Source of the DNA: JAICYJ01 sp963737445
Lineage (GTDB): Bacteria; Actinomycetota; Thermoleophilia; Gaiellales; JAICJC01
Assembly (NCBI GenBank): GCA_963737445.1
Contig: CAVTSO010000011.1
Coordinates: 44,897 to 108,896 of the forward strand
DNA length: 64,000 nt
Direction of reading: 5' to 3'
Part shown: one piece after another, positions 51,722 to 60,500 of the stretch
Layout: every line of letters starts with the position of its first letter
Numbering within the stretch: the first letter of the stretch is position 1
The notes under the pieces: model-generated
The model's input: only the letters and a program-made list of their open reading frames with translations
Told to the model about the DNA's origin: nothing
Database searches by the model: none
Position numbers and translations under genes: made by a program

Positions 51722-51899
51722 GGTCAGCGATCGGCTCCTTGGGTGTCACTCGGGTGTCACCCCAGACCCACCGATGTCCACCGAAACCCAGCGCTCGGCA
51801 ATCCGCAGGGAGACCGCATTTCTCCAGATCGGCAGAGATCAGCCGAGATCGATTGCGGCGAAAATCGCGGCGTCGGCAGTTCGACTCTGCCCTCGCCAT
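51722..51899 (+). repeat. att-like block C: arm repeats plus tRNA-Phe 3'-half copy
   Basis: Direct repeat of block A. GGGTGTCAC occurs at 51741-51749 and 51752-51760; shared words continue through CAGACCCACCGA, ACCGAAACCC, TTTCTCCAG and TCAGCCGAGATCG. It ends with GAAAATCGCG, then GGCAGTTCGACTCTGCC and CCTCGCCAT, a near-intact T arm plus acceptor strand of tRNA-Phe. It marks the far end of the island region. Confidence 0.82.
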
Positions 51900-51920
51900 G
51901 TCAACCGAGTCTAGGGCAGC

Positions 51921-52337
51921 TCACCGGTGGCGGCTTTCGTCGTGGCGGGCCAGCCCGTCGTCGGGGATCGGCTCCCATGGTGCGGCGTAGGCAACAAACT
52001 GACGCACGCTGGGACGGATCCCGGGGTCCTCGTCGAACGTGCCCATCCGGATACCGATGGAGTCAGGGTGGCTGACATTCCGCCCGAACAGCGATGAGCC
52101 GCAGCTGCCGCAGAACCACTTTTCGCCGCCGCCGGGCGGCTGCCGCATTCGCAGCGCGTCCTCGCCCGCGACGATCCGAAATTCGCCGGGTGCGGGATGG
52201 GCGTTCGGCGACGCGGCCGCTCCGCTGCGCCGCTGGCAGCGCTTGCAGTGGCAGTAGCTGGCTGCGACCACAGGCGCGGTGACCTCGTACCGCACCGCTC
52301 CGCAGTAGCAGCCGCCGGTCAGTGGGAGGTCGCTCAT
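51921..52337 (-). CDS. GFA-family protein (glutathione-dependent formaldehyde-activating-enzyme-like)
   Basis: A 138-residue zinc protein with the full cysteine set of the GFA fold: GGCYCGAVRYEV, CHCKRCQRRSG and FCGSCGSSLFGR. Despite the family name most members have no proven formaldehyde role. ATG 52337 begins the family domain; no good SD is visible. Divergent from the metallophosphoesterase gene, with 52 bases between starts. Confidence 0.88.
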   Translation of the reverse strand: MSDLPLTGGCYCGAVRYEVTAPVVAASYCHCKRCQRRSGAAASPNAHPAPGEFRIVAGEDALRMRQPPGGGEKWFCGSCGSSLFGRNVSHPDSIGIRMGTFDEDPGIRPSVRQFVAYAAPWEPIPDDGLARHDESRHR

Positions 52338-52377
52338 CTCAACGCGTCTGCCGTTCCGTGAGTTCTGTCGTTCCCGA

Positions 52378-52389
52378 TATCGTGTCGCG
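52378..52389 (+). promoter_or_regulatory. Leaderless-type -10 element of the metallophosphoesterase gene
   Basis: TATCGT (52378-52383), 6 bases, GTG 52390. Confidence 0.52.
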
Positions 52390-53073
52390 GTGAGGGTCGC
52401 CGCGCTGTATGACATTCATGGCAACGCTCGGGCACTTGAAGCGGTGCTCGCGGACGTGCCCGGCTCGGGTGCCGACCTTATCGTGGTGGGCGGTGATGTG
52501 GCGGAGGGGCCGCTGCCGGTGGAGACGCTGGAGCTGTTGGACGCGGTCGAGGTGCCGCGGGTCTGGGTGCGCGGGAACTGTGACCGCGATCCCAGCGAAT
52601 GGGTGCGACAGCGCGTCGGTGAGGAACGGGTTGCGTCGCTCGCCGGGTTACCCACGACCGTGACGATCGACGTCGACGGCTTCGGCGCGGTCTGCTTCTG
52701 CCACGGGTCGCCGCGCAGTGATGAGGACATCGTCACGGCCGTGTCGACGGTGGCACGGGTCGAGCCGATGCTGGACGGCGTCGACGAAGCCCTGATCGTG
52801 TCCGGGCATACCCACGTCCAGTTCGACCGTGTGGTGGCGAACCGGCGGCTGGTCAACGCCGGCAGTGTGGGGATGGCGTACCAGGGGGAGCCCGGCTGGG
52901 CCTACTGGACGCTGCTCGGACCGGCGGTGGAGCCACGCCGCAGCGCCTTTGACGCCGGCGCTCTGGCAACGGCGCTACGCGAGAGCGGGTATCCGAATCC
53001 CGAGTGGTTCGAACCCGAAAGCGCCGAACAGGCGGCCGCGGAATACGAGCAGATGGCTCAAGAACAGGGCTGA
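52390..53073 (+). CDS. Calcineurin-like metallophosphoesterase (YfcE/MJ0936-like)
   Basis: A 227-residue phosphoesterase with all metal-site blocks: DIHGN (D-x-H), VVGGDVAEGP (GGD), VRGNCDRD (GN-x-D), CHGSPRS and SGHTHVQ (GH-x-H), then NAGSVGM. The compact domain resembles MJ0936/YfcE 2',3'-cyclic or general phosphodiesterases; a nucleotide substrate is possible. It is the first gene beyond the last att copy. Confidence 0.9.
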   Translation: MRVAALYDIHGNARALEAVLADVPGSGADLIVVGGDVAEGPLPVETLELLDAVEVPRVWVRGNCDRDPSEWVRQRVGEERVASLAGLPTTVTIDVDGFGAVCFCHGSPRSDEDIVTAVSTVARVEPMLDGVDEALIVSGHTHVQFDRVVANRRLVNAGSVGMAYQGEPGWAYWTLLGPAVEPRRSAFDAGALATALRESGYPNPEWFEPESAEQAAAEYEQMAQEQG

Positions 53074-53242
53074 CCCTAACGCGGAGCGCCCCAAGGTGCG
53101 GTCAGCCTCCCGTGAAGGTGGTGAAACGCGAACGCGGGTCGGGGGTTTTCCCTGCTGCGTCGCGTGTGCCGGCAGGCAAGACTGGCCTCATGCCGAACCA
53201 CCCCCACATGTTCTGCGATTCAGAGCGGGCAGCGTGATCGAG

Positions 53243-53335
53243 ATGCGACGCCTGCGCCGACTGCTCTGCTCTCACCACCAGACCATCCACGCCTCCGCCG
53301 GCACCCGCTGCGCCGCCTGCGGTCAGCGGGTCTGA
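53243..53335 (+). CDS. Possible 30-residue Cys/His microprotein
   Basis: A short frame (ATG 53243; GTG 53234 also in frame) encoding a basic peptide with LLCSHHQTIH and RCAACGQRV, that is, three Cys and three His in a zinc-ribbon-like spacing. There is no clear ribosome-binding site. It is the only candidate found in the 280-base gap between the metallophosphoesterase and the sensor-kinase genes. Confidence 0.3.
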   Translation: MRRLRRLLCSHHQTIHASAGTRCAACGQRV

Positions 53336-53353
53336 CCGCCGGACGGCCGCGAA

Positions 53354-55054
53354 TCAGGGGTGCGTCCCGTTTGTCGCCTTCGAGGCGTCCGCGTCCAACG
53401 TCTCCGTGATCGGCATGTCCGCCGTAACGGTGGTACCGACGCCGGCCGGGCTGACGACGCGAAGGTGTCCGCCAAGTGCGCTAACCCGATCGGCGAGACC
53501 GTTCAGGCCGCTCCCCAGCCTGCGATCGGCACTCCCACGGCCGTCGTCGGCGACCTCGACGTGGAGTTGCGCATCGTTGCGGCGCACGCTCACCCGGACG
53601 GTTTGGGCGTTCGCATACTTCGCGCTGTTCGTGAGGGCTTCCGAGATGACGTAGTAGGACGCCGCCTCGAGCTGCGCTGGAATGTCCCGCGGCGGGTCGA
53701 TCTCGAGCTCGACCGGCACTGGACTGCGCCGGGCGAGCGCCTCGACCGCAGCGCGCAGACCTTGGTCGGTAAGAATGGCGGGATGGATGCCCCGCGCGAG
53801 CTCTCGCAGCTCGGCGAGCGCCTGCAACAGCTGGTCGCTTGCGGCGTCGAGCATGACAGAGGTTGGACTGGCCTCGTCGACCGTTGAGCGCGCCATGCGC
53901 AACGCGAGTGACAGCGACACCAGCTGTTGCTGCGCCCCGTCATGGAGGTTTCGCTCCAGCCGGCGGCGCTCGGCGTCGCCGGCGGCGACGATGCGAGCTC
54001 GTGAAGCGGCCAGTTCCGCGCGTGCTGCGGCGCTCGCCAGCCCCAGCGCAACCAGCTCGGCGAACTCTTCGATGCGCGCTTCGGAGTCCGAGGTAAGGGG
54101 CGCGTCGCGGGTGGTCGAGACGACGATTGCGCCCCAGAGCTCCCCGCCGACGCGTATCGGTGCTGCTACCGACGCGTCAATGCCGAGGTCTCTGATCACT
54201 GCCGCGAACTCGCCGGTGACATTCGAGTAGTCGTCAACGCGGGCTGCGCGGTTGTGTCGTCTCACCTGCCCCACCGCGGTGGGACCGTCGAACGTGACCC
54301 GCGAGCCGACCGGGAGCGAGCGGAAGCCGCGACTCCAACCGCCCACCATCGTGCCGGCGCCGACCTCAGGCTCGAACCGAACGACGTTCGCCGAACGTCC
54401 GCTGAGCAGGCAGGCTACCTCCTCCGCCACGATATCGAACACGCTGGATGAGTCGATTTCCGACGCGACGCAGGTCGCCACCCGGCGCAGGGCCGCCTGT
54501 TGCTGTGCGAGCCGGCGCAGATCGGCTGCTGCCTGGTTTCGCTCGGTCACGTCTTGCCCGATACCGGTGGCACCGGTGATTTCGCCGTCCGCATCGCGGT
54601 CGAGGGTGGTGCTCCACGAGATCTCGCGAATCTCTCCCGATCGGGTGCGGAGCGGAGCCTCCTCGTGGTCCGCCACCCTGCCCGCCGCCAGCTGCTCGAC
54701 AATCGTGCTTTGGGGATTAAACGTCTCTGCCCAGACGCGACCCAGGAGCTCTTCCCGCGCCCACCCGGTGAGCTCACACAGGTACCGGTTGCAGAACCTG
54801 ATTCGTCCGTCGAGGGCAGTGCTGACCGCGACCAGCTGCACACCCTCGAGAACGTCGAGCAGGCGCCGCTGCGAGGCGCTCGCCTCCAGGGTCAGCGCGC
54901 GCAGCTCCACCTCAAGGTCCTCGTTCCCTGCGGTCCGATTCGGGCCGCCCTGCTTCGCCATCCGCTCTGCCGGCTCCCGCAGCGGCGTCCCGCACTCGCC
55001 GCAAAACCTGTGCGCCTCCGGGTTCTCATGACCACACGCCGTGCAGATCATCAC
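53354..55054 (-). CDS. Zinc-ribbon PAS-GAF sensor histidine kinase (NarL/HisKA_3 type)
   Basis: A 566-residue soluble kinase. The N-terminal zinc ribbon has CTACG and FCGECG near residues 4-22; then a PAS domain (about 70-170, with ICNRYLCELTGW-like FCNRYLCELTGW), a GAF domain (about 195-340), HisKA_3 with RRRLERNLHDGAQQQLVSL (phospho-His near residue 368) and HATPase with EALTNSAKYANA and DDGRGSADRRLGSGL. It should phosphorylate a LuxR-type regulator, but none is adjacent. GTG 55054 is preferred, with TAGACT 6 bases upstream; ATG 55051 follows directly. Confidence 0.9.
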   Translation of the reverse strand: MMICTACGHENPEAHRFCGECGTPLREPAERMAKQGGPNRTAGNEDLEVELRALTLEASASQRRLLDVLEGVQLVAVSTALDGRIRFCNRYLCELTGWAREELLGRVWAETFNPQSTIVEQLAAGRVADHEEAPLRTRSGEIREISWSTTLDRDADGEITGATGIGQDVTERNQAAADLRRLAQQQAALRRVATCVASEIDSSSVFDIVAEEVACLLSGRSANVVRFEPEVGAGTMVGGWSRGFRSLPVGSRVTFDGPTAVGQVRRHNRAARVDDYSNVTGEFAAVIRDLGIDASVAAPIRVGGELWGAIVVSTTRDAPLTSDSEARIEEFAELVALGLASAAARAELAASRARIVAAGDAERRRLERNLHDGAQQQLVSLSLALRMARSTVDEASPTSVMLDAASDQLLQALAELRELARGIHPAILTDQGLRAAVEALARRSPVPVELEIDPPRDIPAQLEAASYYVISEALTNSAKYANAQTVRVSVRRNDAQLHVEVADDGRGSADRRLGSGLNGLADRVSALGGHLRVVSPAGVGTTVTADMPITETLDADASKATNGTHP

Positions 55055-55066
55055 CAGCCGAGTCTA
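55055..55066 (-). promoter_or_regulatory. Leaderless-type -10 element of the zinc-ribbon sensor kinase
   Basis: TAGACT at 55066-55061, 6 bases, GTG 55054. The element, spacer and first four codons nearly match those of the cyclase at 60967. Confidence 0.55.
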
Positions 55067-55116
55067 GAACCTGGCGCGACGAAGCATCTGACGCCCGATG
55101 CCGCGGTCGGCGCGTT

Positions 55117-55743
55117 TCACGCGGCCCCAACCGCGTCGATCGCACGCATGAGCGTCGCCCGCTCCTGCTGCCACGCCGGCGTCGGCGACGCGGCCACGAT
55201 CACCGTCCGCCCGGACCGAGCCTGCGCGAGGCAGGCGATCTCGGTGTAGCGGGTGGTGCCGCTGGTGTATGCGTCCTGCACGCACCGTGCGGCGACCGCT
55301 CCGCCGAGCCGGAGGTCGCCACGGCTGGCGAGCAGCCGCACATTGCGATCCCCCTCCCCGCGGTTGTGGCTGAGTCGGAACCCCACCCATGAGCCGAGCT
55401 GCTCCTCCTCCGTCGCCGGCGTCGCGTTCAGATACGCCCGGGGATGATCGGCGTTGGCGCCGAGCACGAAGGTGGCCGAGCCAGGATCCCCGGACACCCG
55501 GCGCCAGCCGGGAGGGGCCGCGGGTGCGGCCCCTCCCGCTGCGAGACGAACCGAGCGCCAGCCATGCGGCGCCGCCTGCGTTCGCAGCGAGGCGAGAACG
55601 CCGGGACTCACGGTATGCCCGGTCATCGCGGCCGAGCCGGCCGACCCGCAGGACGACGCCAGCAGGGCCACGATCAGACCGGCCGCGACGATCGCGCCTC
55701 GAGCGGTCACCGCGCGTGCGGTGCTAGAGGTCGCCATCGCCAT
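55117..55743 (-). CDS. Putative lipoprotein of unknown function
   Basis: About 208 residues from ATG 55743 (ATG 55737 also possible). Signal peptide GAIVAAGLIVALLASSC with a lipobox Cys, then a domain with APPGWRRVSGDPGSATFVLG, LGGAVAARCVQDAYTSG and IACLAQARSGRTVIVAASP; two cysteines could form a disulfide. No family recognised. It overlaps the end of the next upstream small lipoprotein gene, so the two are likely co-translated. Confidence 0.7.
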   Translation of the reverse strand: MAMATSSTARAVTARGAIVAAGLIVALLASSCGSAGSAAMTGHTVSPGVLASLRTQAAPHGWRSVRLAAGGAAPAAPPGWRRVSGDPGSATFVLGANADHPRAYLNATPATEEEQLGSWVGFRLSHNRGEGDRNVRLLASRGDLRLGGAVAARCVQDAYTSGTTRYTEIACLAQARSGRTVIVAASPTPAWQQERATLMRAIDAVGAA

Positions 55744-56026
55744 CGCTCGGCCCACCGAAGTTGTCGCCGTCGCCGTCGCCGCCGCCGCTCTGGGGGATCC
55801 CCGACGACGGTGCCTTGGCGGTCGATGTGGACTTCCCGCCGCCACTGCCCCCACCGTTCCGGGACGTCGTGGACGGCGCCTTGGCGGTCGATGCCGGGGG
55901 CTGCGTGCTCACCGAGTGGCTGGAACTGGTTCCGCCGCCCTGCCCGGACGTGCCGCCGCAGGCCGCGGCCGCCGTCGCAACTCCGAGCACCACTACCAGC
56001 AACTTGCTACGCATGATCGTCACCAT
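55724..56026 (-). CDS. Small low-complexity lipoprotein
   Basis: About 100 residues. Signal SKLLVVVLGVATAAAAC with a lipobox Cys, followed by a Gly/Ser/Thr/Asp-rich mature part with the motif STAKAPS twice and a Gly-Asp tail ending GGPSDGDGDL. The two motif copies arise from an imperfect direct DNA repeat of about 68 bases. The acidic tail could bind cations. Start ATG 56026, GTG 56023 or ATG 56014; GAGGA lies directly upstream. Confidence 0.6.
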   Translation of the reverse strand: MVTIMRSKLLVVVLGVATAAAACGGTSGQGGGTSSSHSVSTQPPASTAKAPSTTSRNGGGSGGGKSTSTAKAPSSGIPQSGGGDGDGDNFGGPSDGDGDL

Positions 56027-56194
56027 TCCTCAGGTAGTCGTAATCACAGAATGGAACGAACTACGGCCGGCCGGCCGTCGCCGGATGTGCCGCTCACAGA
56101 ATCCGCCAATCTGGCCGTTCCGTCGTGGGGCGACGACGTTGCCTTGGAGGCTTTGCCGCCTACGGAGGGCCGAGTTGGATCTCGCCGACCGCGA

Positions 56195-57505
56195 TCACGC
56201 CACCGCGTAAAGCGGCCACTGTCCCGGGACGCCTTTCAGGTCGCGCTGGCCGCGGTCTGAGAACTCGAGGCCCGACCCGGCGACCAGGTCCCTGACCGTT
56301 CCCGAGACGAGCACCTCCCCACTGCCTGCTTCGGCAGAGATGCGCGCGCCGATCACCACAGCGAGGCCTGCGAGCTTGCTCTCGTGCACCTCGCACTCAC
56401 CGATGTGGATGCCGATTCGGGCTTCGAGTCCGAGCGGTTCGAGCCCTGCCACAATTGCCTGACCGCAGCGGATCGCTCGCGCTGGCCCGTCGAACGTCGC
56501 GAAGAAGCCGTCTCCGGCCGTGTCGCGCTCCTCCCCGCGGAATCTCCCCAACTCGCGTCGCACCACCGCGTGGTGGCGGGCGAGCAGGTCGCGCCAGGCA
56601 CGGTCTCCGAGACCGGCTGCGTTCTTGGTAGAGGCCACGATGTCCGTGAACATGACCGTTGCCAGCACGCTGTCGGGAACGTCCGGCGCCGCTTGGCCGG
56701 AGACAAAATCGGCGACCAGGTCGGTGATTTCCGGAGAGAGGTGGATCTCGAGGTAGTCGTCGCCGCTGACCAGCATCGTTTGCGCCGATGGGATACGCGC
56801 TGCGACGTCAAGGGCGTTAGCCCGGTCGGACGTGCGATACAGCACCACTGTCGGTACCCGTACCGCCGGCAAGACGTCGCGCAGGTCGGTCTCCTCGAAG
56901 GCACGGTTGAGGGCATAGGCCACCGCGGGGCTTGCGCCGATCCGGAGGTAGTTCGCGAACCAGCGCCGTTCCTCCTCGCTTCGAAACAGGCTCGGACACC
57001 CGTCGCGCATGATCTCGTCGGACAGCGCGTCGGTTCCCCAGCGATGGCGGAGATCAGCGAGCGCGACGATGCCATCCGCGTCTTCGAGACCGTGGCCGCA
57101 TGCCCGGGGATGGAATAGCGCCAGCGCGGCGGTCCGCTCCGGGTAGGTTGCTGCGTACAGGACGGCCATGCCACAACCTTCGTGCGAGGCAAGGATCACC
57201 GTCCCGGCCGACCCTGCTGCGTCCAACACGGCATGGAGATCCTCCATCCGCGTCTCCAGGGTGGCGAACTGGCCACCGTGGTCGGACAGGCCGGTGCCAC
57301 GCTTGTCGAACAGGATCAGCCTGAAGCGGGAGGCCAGCTGGAGGTAGAAATCCCGCCATCTCGGATACTCCCACGCGTAGACGAGGTTCGACATGTAGTC
57401 GGGCACGTAGACGAGATCCGTGTCTCCCTCACCCACGATCTGGTAGGCGATCGCGACTCCGCCACTCCGCGCATACTGGATCTGCGTCGCAGCCACGCGC
57501 GCCAT
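56195..57505 (-). CDS. Class III adenylate/guanylate cyclase with N-terminal alpha/beta-hydrolase domain
   Basis: A 436-residue fusion. Residues about 10-250 are an alpha/beta-hydrolase-like domain (FDKRGTGLSDHGG, LYAATYPERTAAL), but the nucleophile elbow reads ASHEGCGM with His where Ser is expected, so it is probably a sensor. Residues about 270-430 are a class III cyclase: VMFTDIVASTKNAA and DTAGDGFFATFDGPARAIRC supply the two metal aspartates, and IGIHIGECEVHE precedes VVIGARISAEAGSGEVLVS. ATG 57505 is used; a TTG at 57532 extends the frame. The product may bind the cNMP protein at 5.75 kb. Confidence 0.88.
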   Translation of the reverse strand: MARVAATQIQYARSGGVAIAYQIVGEGDTDLVYVPDYMSNLVYAWEYPRWRDFYLQLASRFRLILFDKRGTGLSDHGGQFATLETRMEDLHAVLDAAGSAGTVILASHEGCGMAVLYAATYPERTAALALFHPRACGHGLEDADGIVALADLRHRWGTDALSDEIMRDGCPSLFRSEEERRWFANYLRIGASPAVAYALNRAFEETDLRDVLPAVRVPTVVLYRTSDRANALDVAARIPSAQTMLVSGDDYLEIHLSPEITDLVADFVSGQAAPDVPDSVLATVMFTDIVASTKNAAGLGDRAWRDLLARHHAVVRRELGRFRGEERDTAGDGFFATFDGPARAIRCGQAIVAGLEPLGLEARIGIHIGECEVHESKLAGLAVVIGARISAEAGSGEVLVSGTVRDLVAGSGLEFSDRGQRDLKGVPGQWPLYAVA

Positions 57506-57553
57506 TGTCTCCAAGAGCGGTCGCGGAGGCAACCAGCGGACATGCCTGCCCTG

Positions 57554-60500
57554 TCAGGAACTGAGTGCCGTGGCCTGCTCGAGCAGGGCATCGCTCTCGG
57601 CGAGTGCCGGTATCGCCCCCAGCCGATCGAACAGCGCTCGTGCCCGGTGAAGAACCGGTGCAGCCTCGTGCGGCCGGCCGAGGGTGATGAGGCAGCGGCC
57701 GTGGCCCTGGAGAGCGTAGGCGTGTTCGGGAATGACGCCGAACCGTTCCCAACGCTCGGCGGCGTCGGCGTAGCCGTCCGCGGCGGCTTGGTGGTCGCCG
57801 CGGGCTTCGGCGAGCGCGGCGGTGGCGGTCACGAGTGCGTGCTGTGCGTATGGCGTGTGCGGCCGGTAGTCCACGGCAAGACTTTGGGCGGTGCCGTGCT
57901 CATCGAGTCCGACCGCCGTCCTGACGAGTGCCGGTAGGTAGGCGGCGTACATGGAGTTACCGCGGCTGTCCGGTTTCGCTGCGAGTTCGCTGAGAAGGGC
58001 GATTGCGTGTGTGACGTTTCCGAGGCCCGCGTGGGTAATGGCGGCTGATCCCAACCCGACGACCAGGATTTCCGCGGCTGCGGTGTCGCGAGAGGTTGTC
58101 TCCAGCCACTCCAGATAGTCCGCTGCGAGTGCTGGCTGGCCGCGTAGGGTGTGGATACGCGCCTCGACGCTTCGAACCTCGACCAAGGTGGCCTGGTCGC
58201 TTTGGAACCGTTGGGTGAGGTCGCCTGCGAGGGTGAGGGCCGCGTCCGGCTCGCCGGTGTCGAAGCGTGGGCTGAGTGTGCTCGTGGTCGCCCACTCGGC
58301 CATCTCGGTGAGTCCGCGAGCGGTGGCGTACGCGACGCCGGTGGCGAGTTCGGCGAGTGCGGCCTGGGGGCCTTCAAAGACCCATAGCCCGAGGCCGAGG
58401 TTGTTGTGCAGGATCGCGACCTCGCGGCCCTGTCCGGCCCGATTCGCAAGCAGGATCGCCTCGCGCATATCCTCGGCTCCGGCGGAGTCTCCGATGTCCA
58501 TGCGCGACGAGCCGAGGTAGCCGAGCGCGCGCGGCGGGCGGTCAAGGCCGAGCTCCTCCGCCAGCCTCAGCGCACGGCGTGCGACGCGGATCGCTGACTC
58601 GGACCGGCCCTGGAGCATCTCCGCGGCGGCCACCTCGGTGAGCGCTGCGACCAGGTCCCGGTCGGGCGGGAGTGGTTCCAGCAGTGCGAACGCCTGGGCG
58701 GGCAGCTCCGCCCAGCGCGGATCCGCGAGGGCGCCGAGCACGACGCTGAGCATGTTCAGCGCGCGGGCCTGGGCCGGCAGATCTCCGAGCGCTTGAAGGG
58801 CTGGGATCGCCTCCTCCAACGCCGCTCGCGCCTCGCCGGTGCGGCCGCCGTGGAGGGCGGCCTCGGCAAAGCTGACAAGGACGTTTGCACGGTCGGGGTG
58901 GCCCTCGGGGGTGAGTGCCAGTGCCCGCTCGAGGTTGGTGTTGGCCGCCGCCGTGTCGAGGCCGAGAGCGCGTTGGCCGGCGAGGGTGAGGAAACGCCGC
59001 GCCGGCTCTTGGAGGTCCGCCGCCTGATCCGCATGCCCGGCGGCGCGAGCCAGCTCCAGTGCGGTCGCGTAGTGGTAGGCGAGGACGTCTGCCAAGTCTT
59101 CGACGCGGTCGGGTGCCTGCGACTCGATCCATGTCGCGGCGCCGACGTGGCGCGCCGCGCGGTCGACACGTGGCAGCTGGTTGTAGGCGACGTCTCGGGA
59201 CAGGATGTGCCAGAAGGCGTACTCGGCCTCGCCTTGCATCGAGGAGCGCCGCGCCGGTCTGACGAGTTCCTTGCGCGACAGCTCTCGCAGCATGTCGATG
59301 ACCACGTCGGGGTCGCGGTCGCCCATTGCTGCCACCGCGCCTGCCCAGAACACCTTACCCACCACCGCCGCGTCCGCCAGCAGCGACTTCGCATCCGGCG
59401 TGAGCGTGTCCAGGCGCGCTGATATCAGGGCCCGCACCGAGTCGGGGAACGGCACCTCCGCACCTTCACGGAGCTCCCACGTCGACCCCCTGCGCACCAA
59501 CAAGTCCCGGTCCTTCAGCAGGCGGACAAACTCCTCGGCATAAAGCGGGTTCCCACCGGCGCGATCGAGGATCGGCTGCTGTAGCTCGGCCGGGATCACG
59601 CTCGCATCCAGCAGCGCCAGGACGAGCCGTGCAGTCTCCTCCGGTGACAGAGGCGCGAGCGTGACGGGAGTCGAATTTCGGAGGCCGTTGCCGAAATCCG
59701 GGTGCTGCTCATAGAGCTCGGGTCGCGTCGTTGCCACGATCATGAGGGGGACACCCTCGGCACGATCTGCCAAGTGTTCCAGGAACGCGAGCAGGGCATC
59801 GTCTGCCCAGTGCAGGTCCTCGAACACCAGCACCGTGGGATCCACGTCGGCGATCAGCTCCAACCAGCGACGCCACGCTGTGAACAGCTCCTCGCGCTCC
59901 GCCGAGCTGGATGCCCCAATCCCCAGCAAGGGCAGCAAGCGCTGCCGGAACCATGCTCGCTCCTCGCCTTCGGGCAGGACGACGTCGAGCTTGGCGGTCG
60001 CCGTGCTCGGGTCGTCTGATTCCAGGATCCCAGCGTGAGCCTTGACGATCTCGCCCAGCGCCCAGAACGTGATGCCTTCCCCATACGGCAAGCAGCGACC
60101 CTGCCGCCAGGTCACAAATCCCGGCCGAGCGTCGATGTATCCGAACAGCTCGGCCACGATCCGGCTCTTACCCAGGCCGGGCTCGCCCAACACCGTCACC
60201 AACTGCACCGACGACGACGCAACCGCCTTATCGAAGATCCCCTTCAACAGCGCCAGGTCGATCTCGCGGCCGATGAACGGCGAGGTGTGGGTGCGCGTCA
60301 GATCCGACCCGAACCGCGCCCGCGGAGCCAGCGGCTGGAAGACGCGCACCGGTTCGGCCTTGCCCTTCACGGTGGCGGGCTCGAGCTCCTGATAGTCGAA
60401 CACCACCTTCGTCGCGTCGTATGTGGCCACGCCGACGACGACCCCCATCTCCGGCGCCAGACCCTGCAGTCGCGACGCGGTGTTGATCGCATCGCCGGTC

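Larger units (their letters stand above)
41271..51899. mobile_element. Chain of tRNA-Phe-associated integrative islands without recognisable integrase
   Basis: The region is bounded by the intact tRNA-Phe and its last 3'-half copy (51857-51899). Two more copies inside (44814-44855, 46797-46839) divide it into three segments of about 3.5, 2.0 and 5.1 kb. Two copies carry the same block of about 140 bp upstream, with two tandem GGGTGTCAC repeats that look like integrase arm sites. Genes inside are mostly accessory and in mixed orientation. No integrase, recombinase or conjugation gene was recognised, so these are either decayed or non-autonomous islands. The boundaries are inferred. Confidence 0.55.

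Noticed and set aside
51660..51899. N-terminal extension of the AAA signalling protein up to 51899
   Set aside because: This stretch translates the att-like repeat block and tRNA fragment; the family-like sequence and a TANNNT element both place the start at 51659.
41240..51899. Complete prophage or conjugative element
   Set aside because: No integrase, excisionase, structural phage protein, relaxase or type IV secretion gene was recognised between the tRNA-derived repeats.
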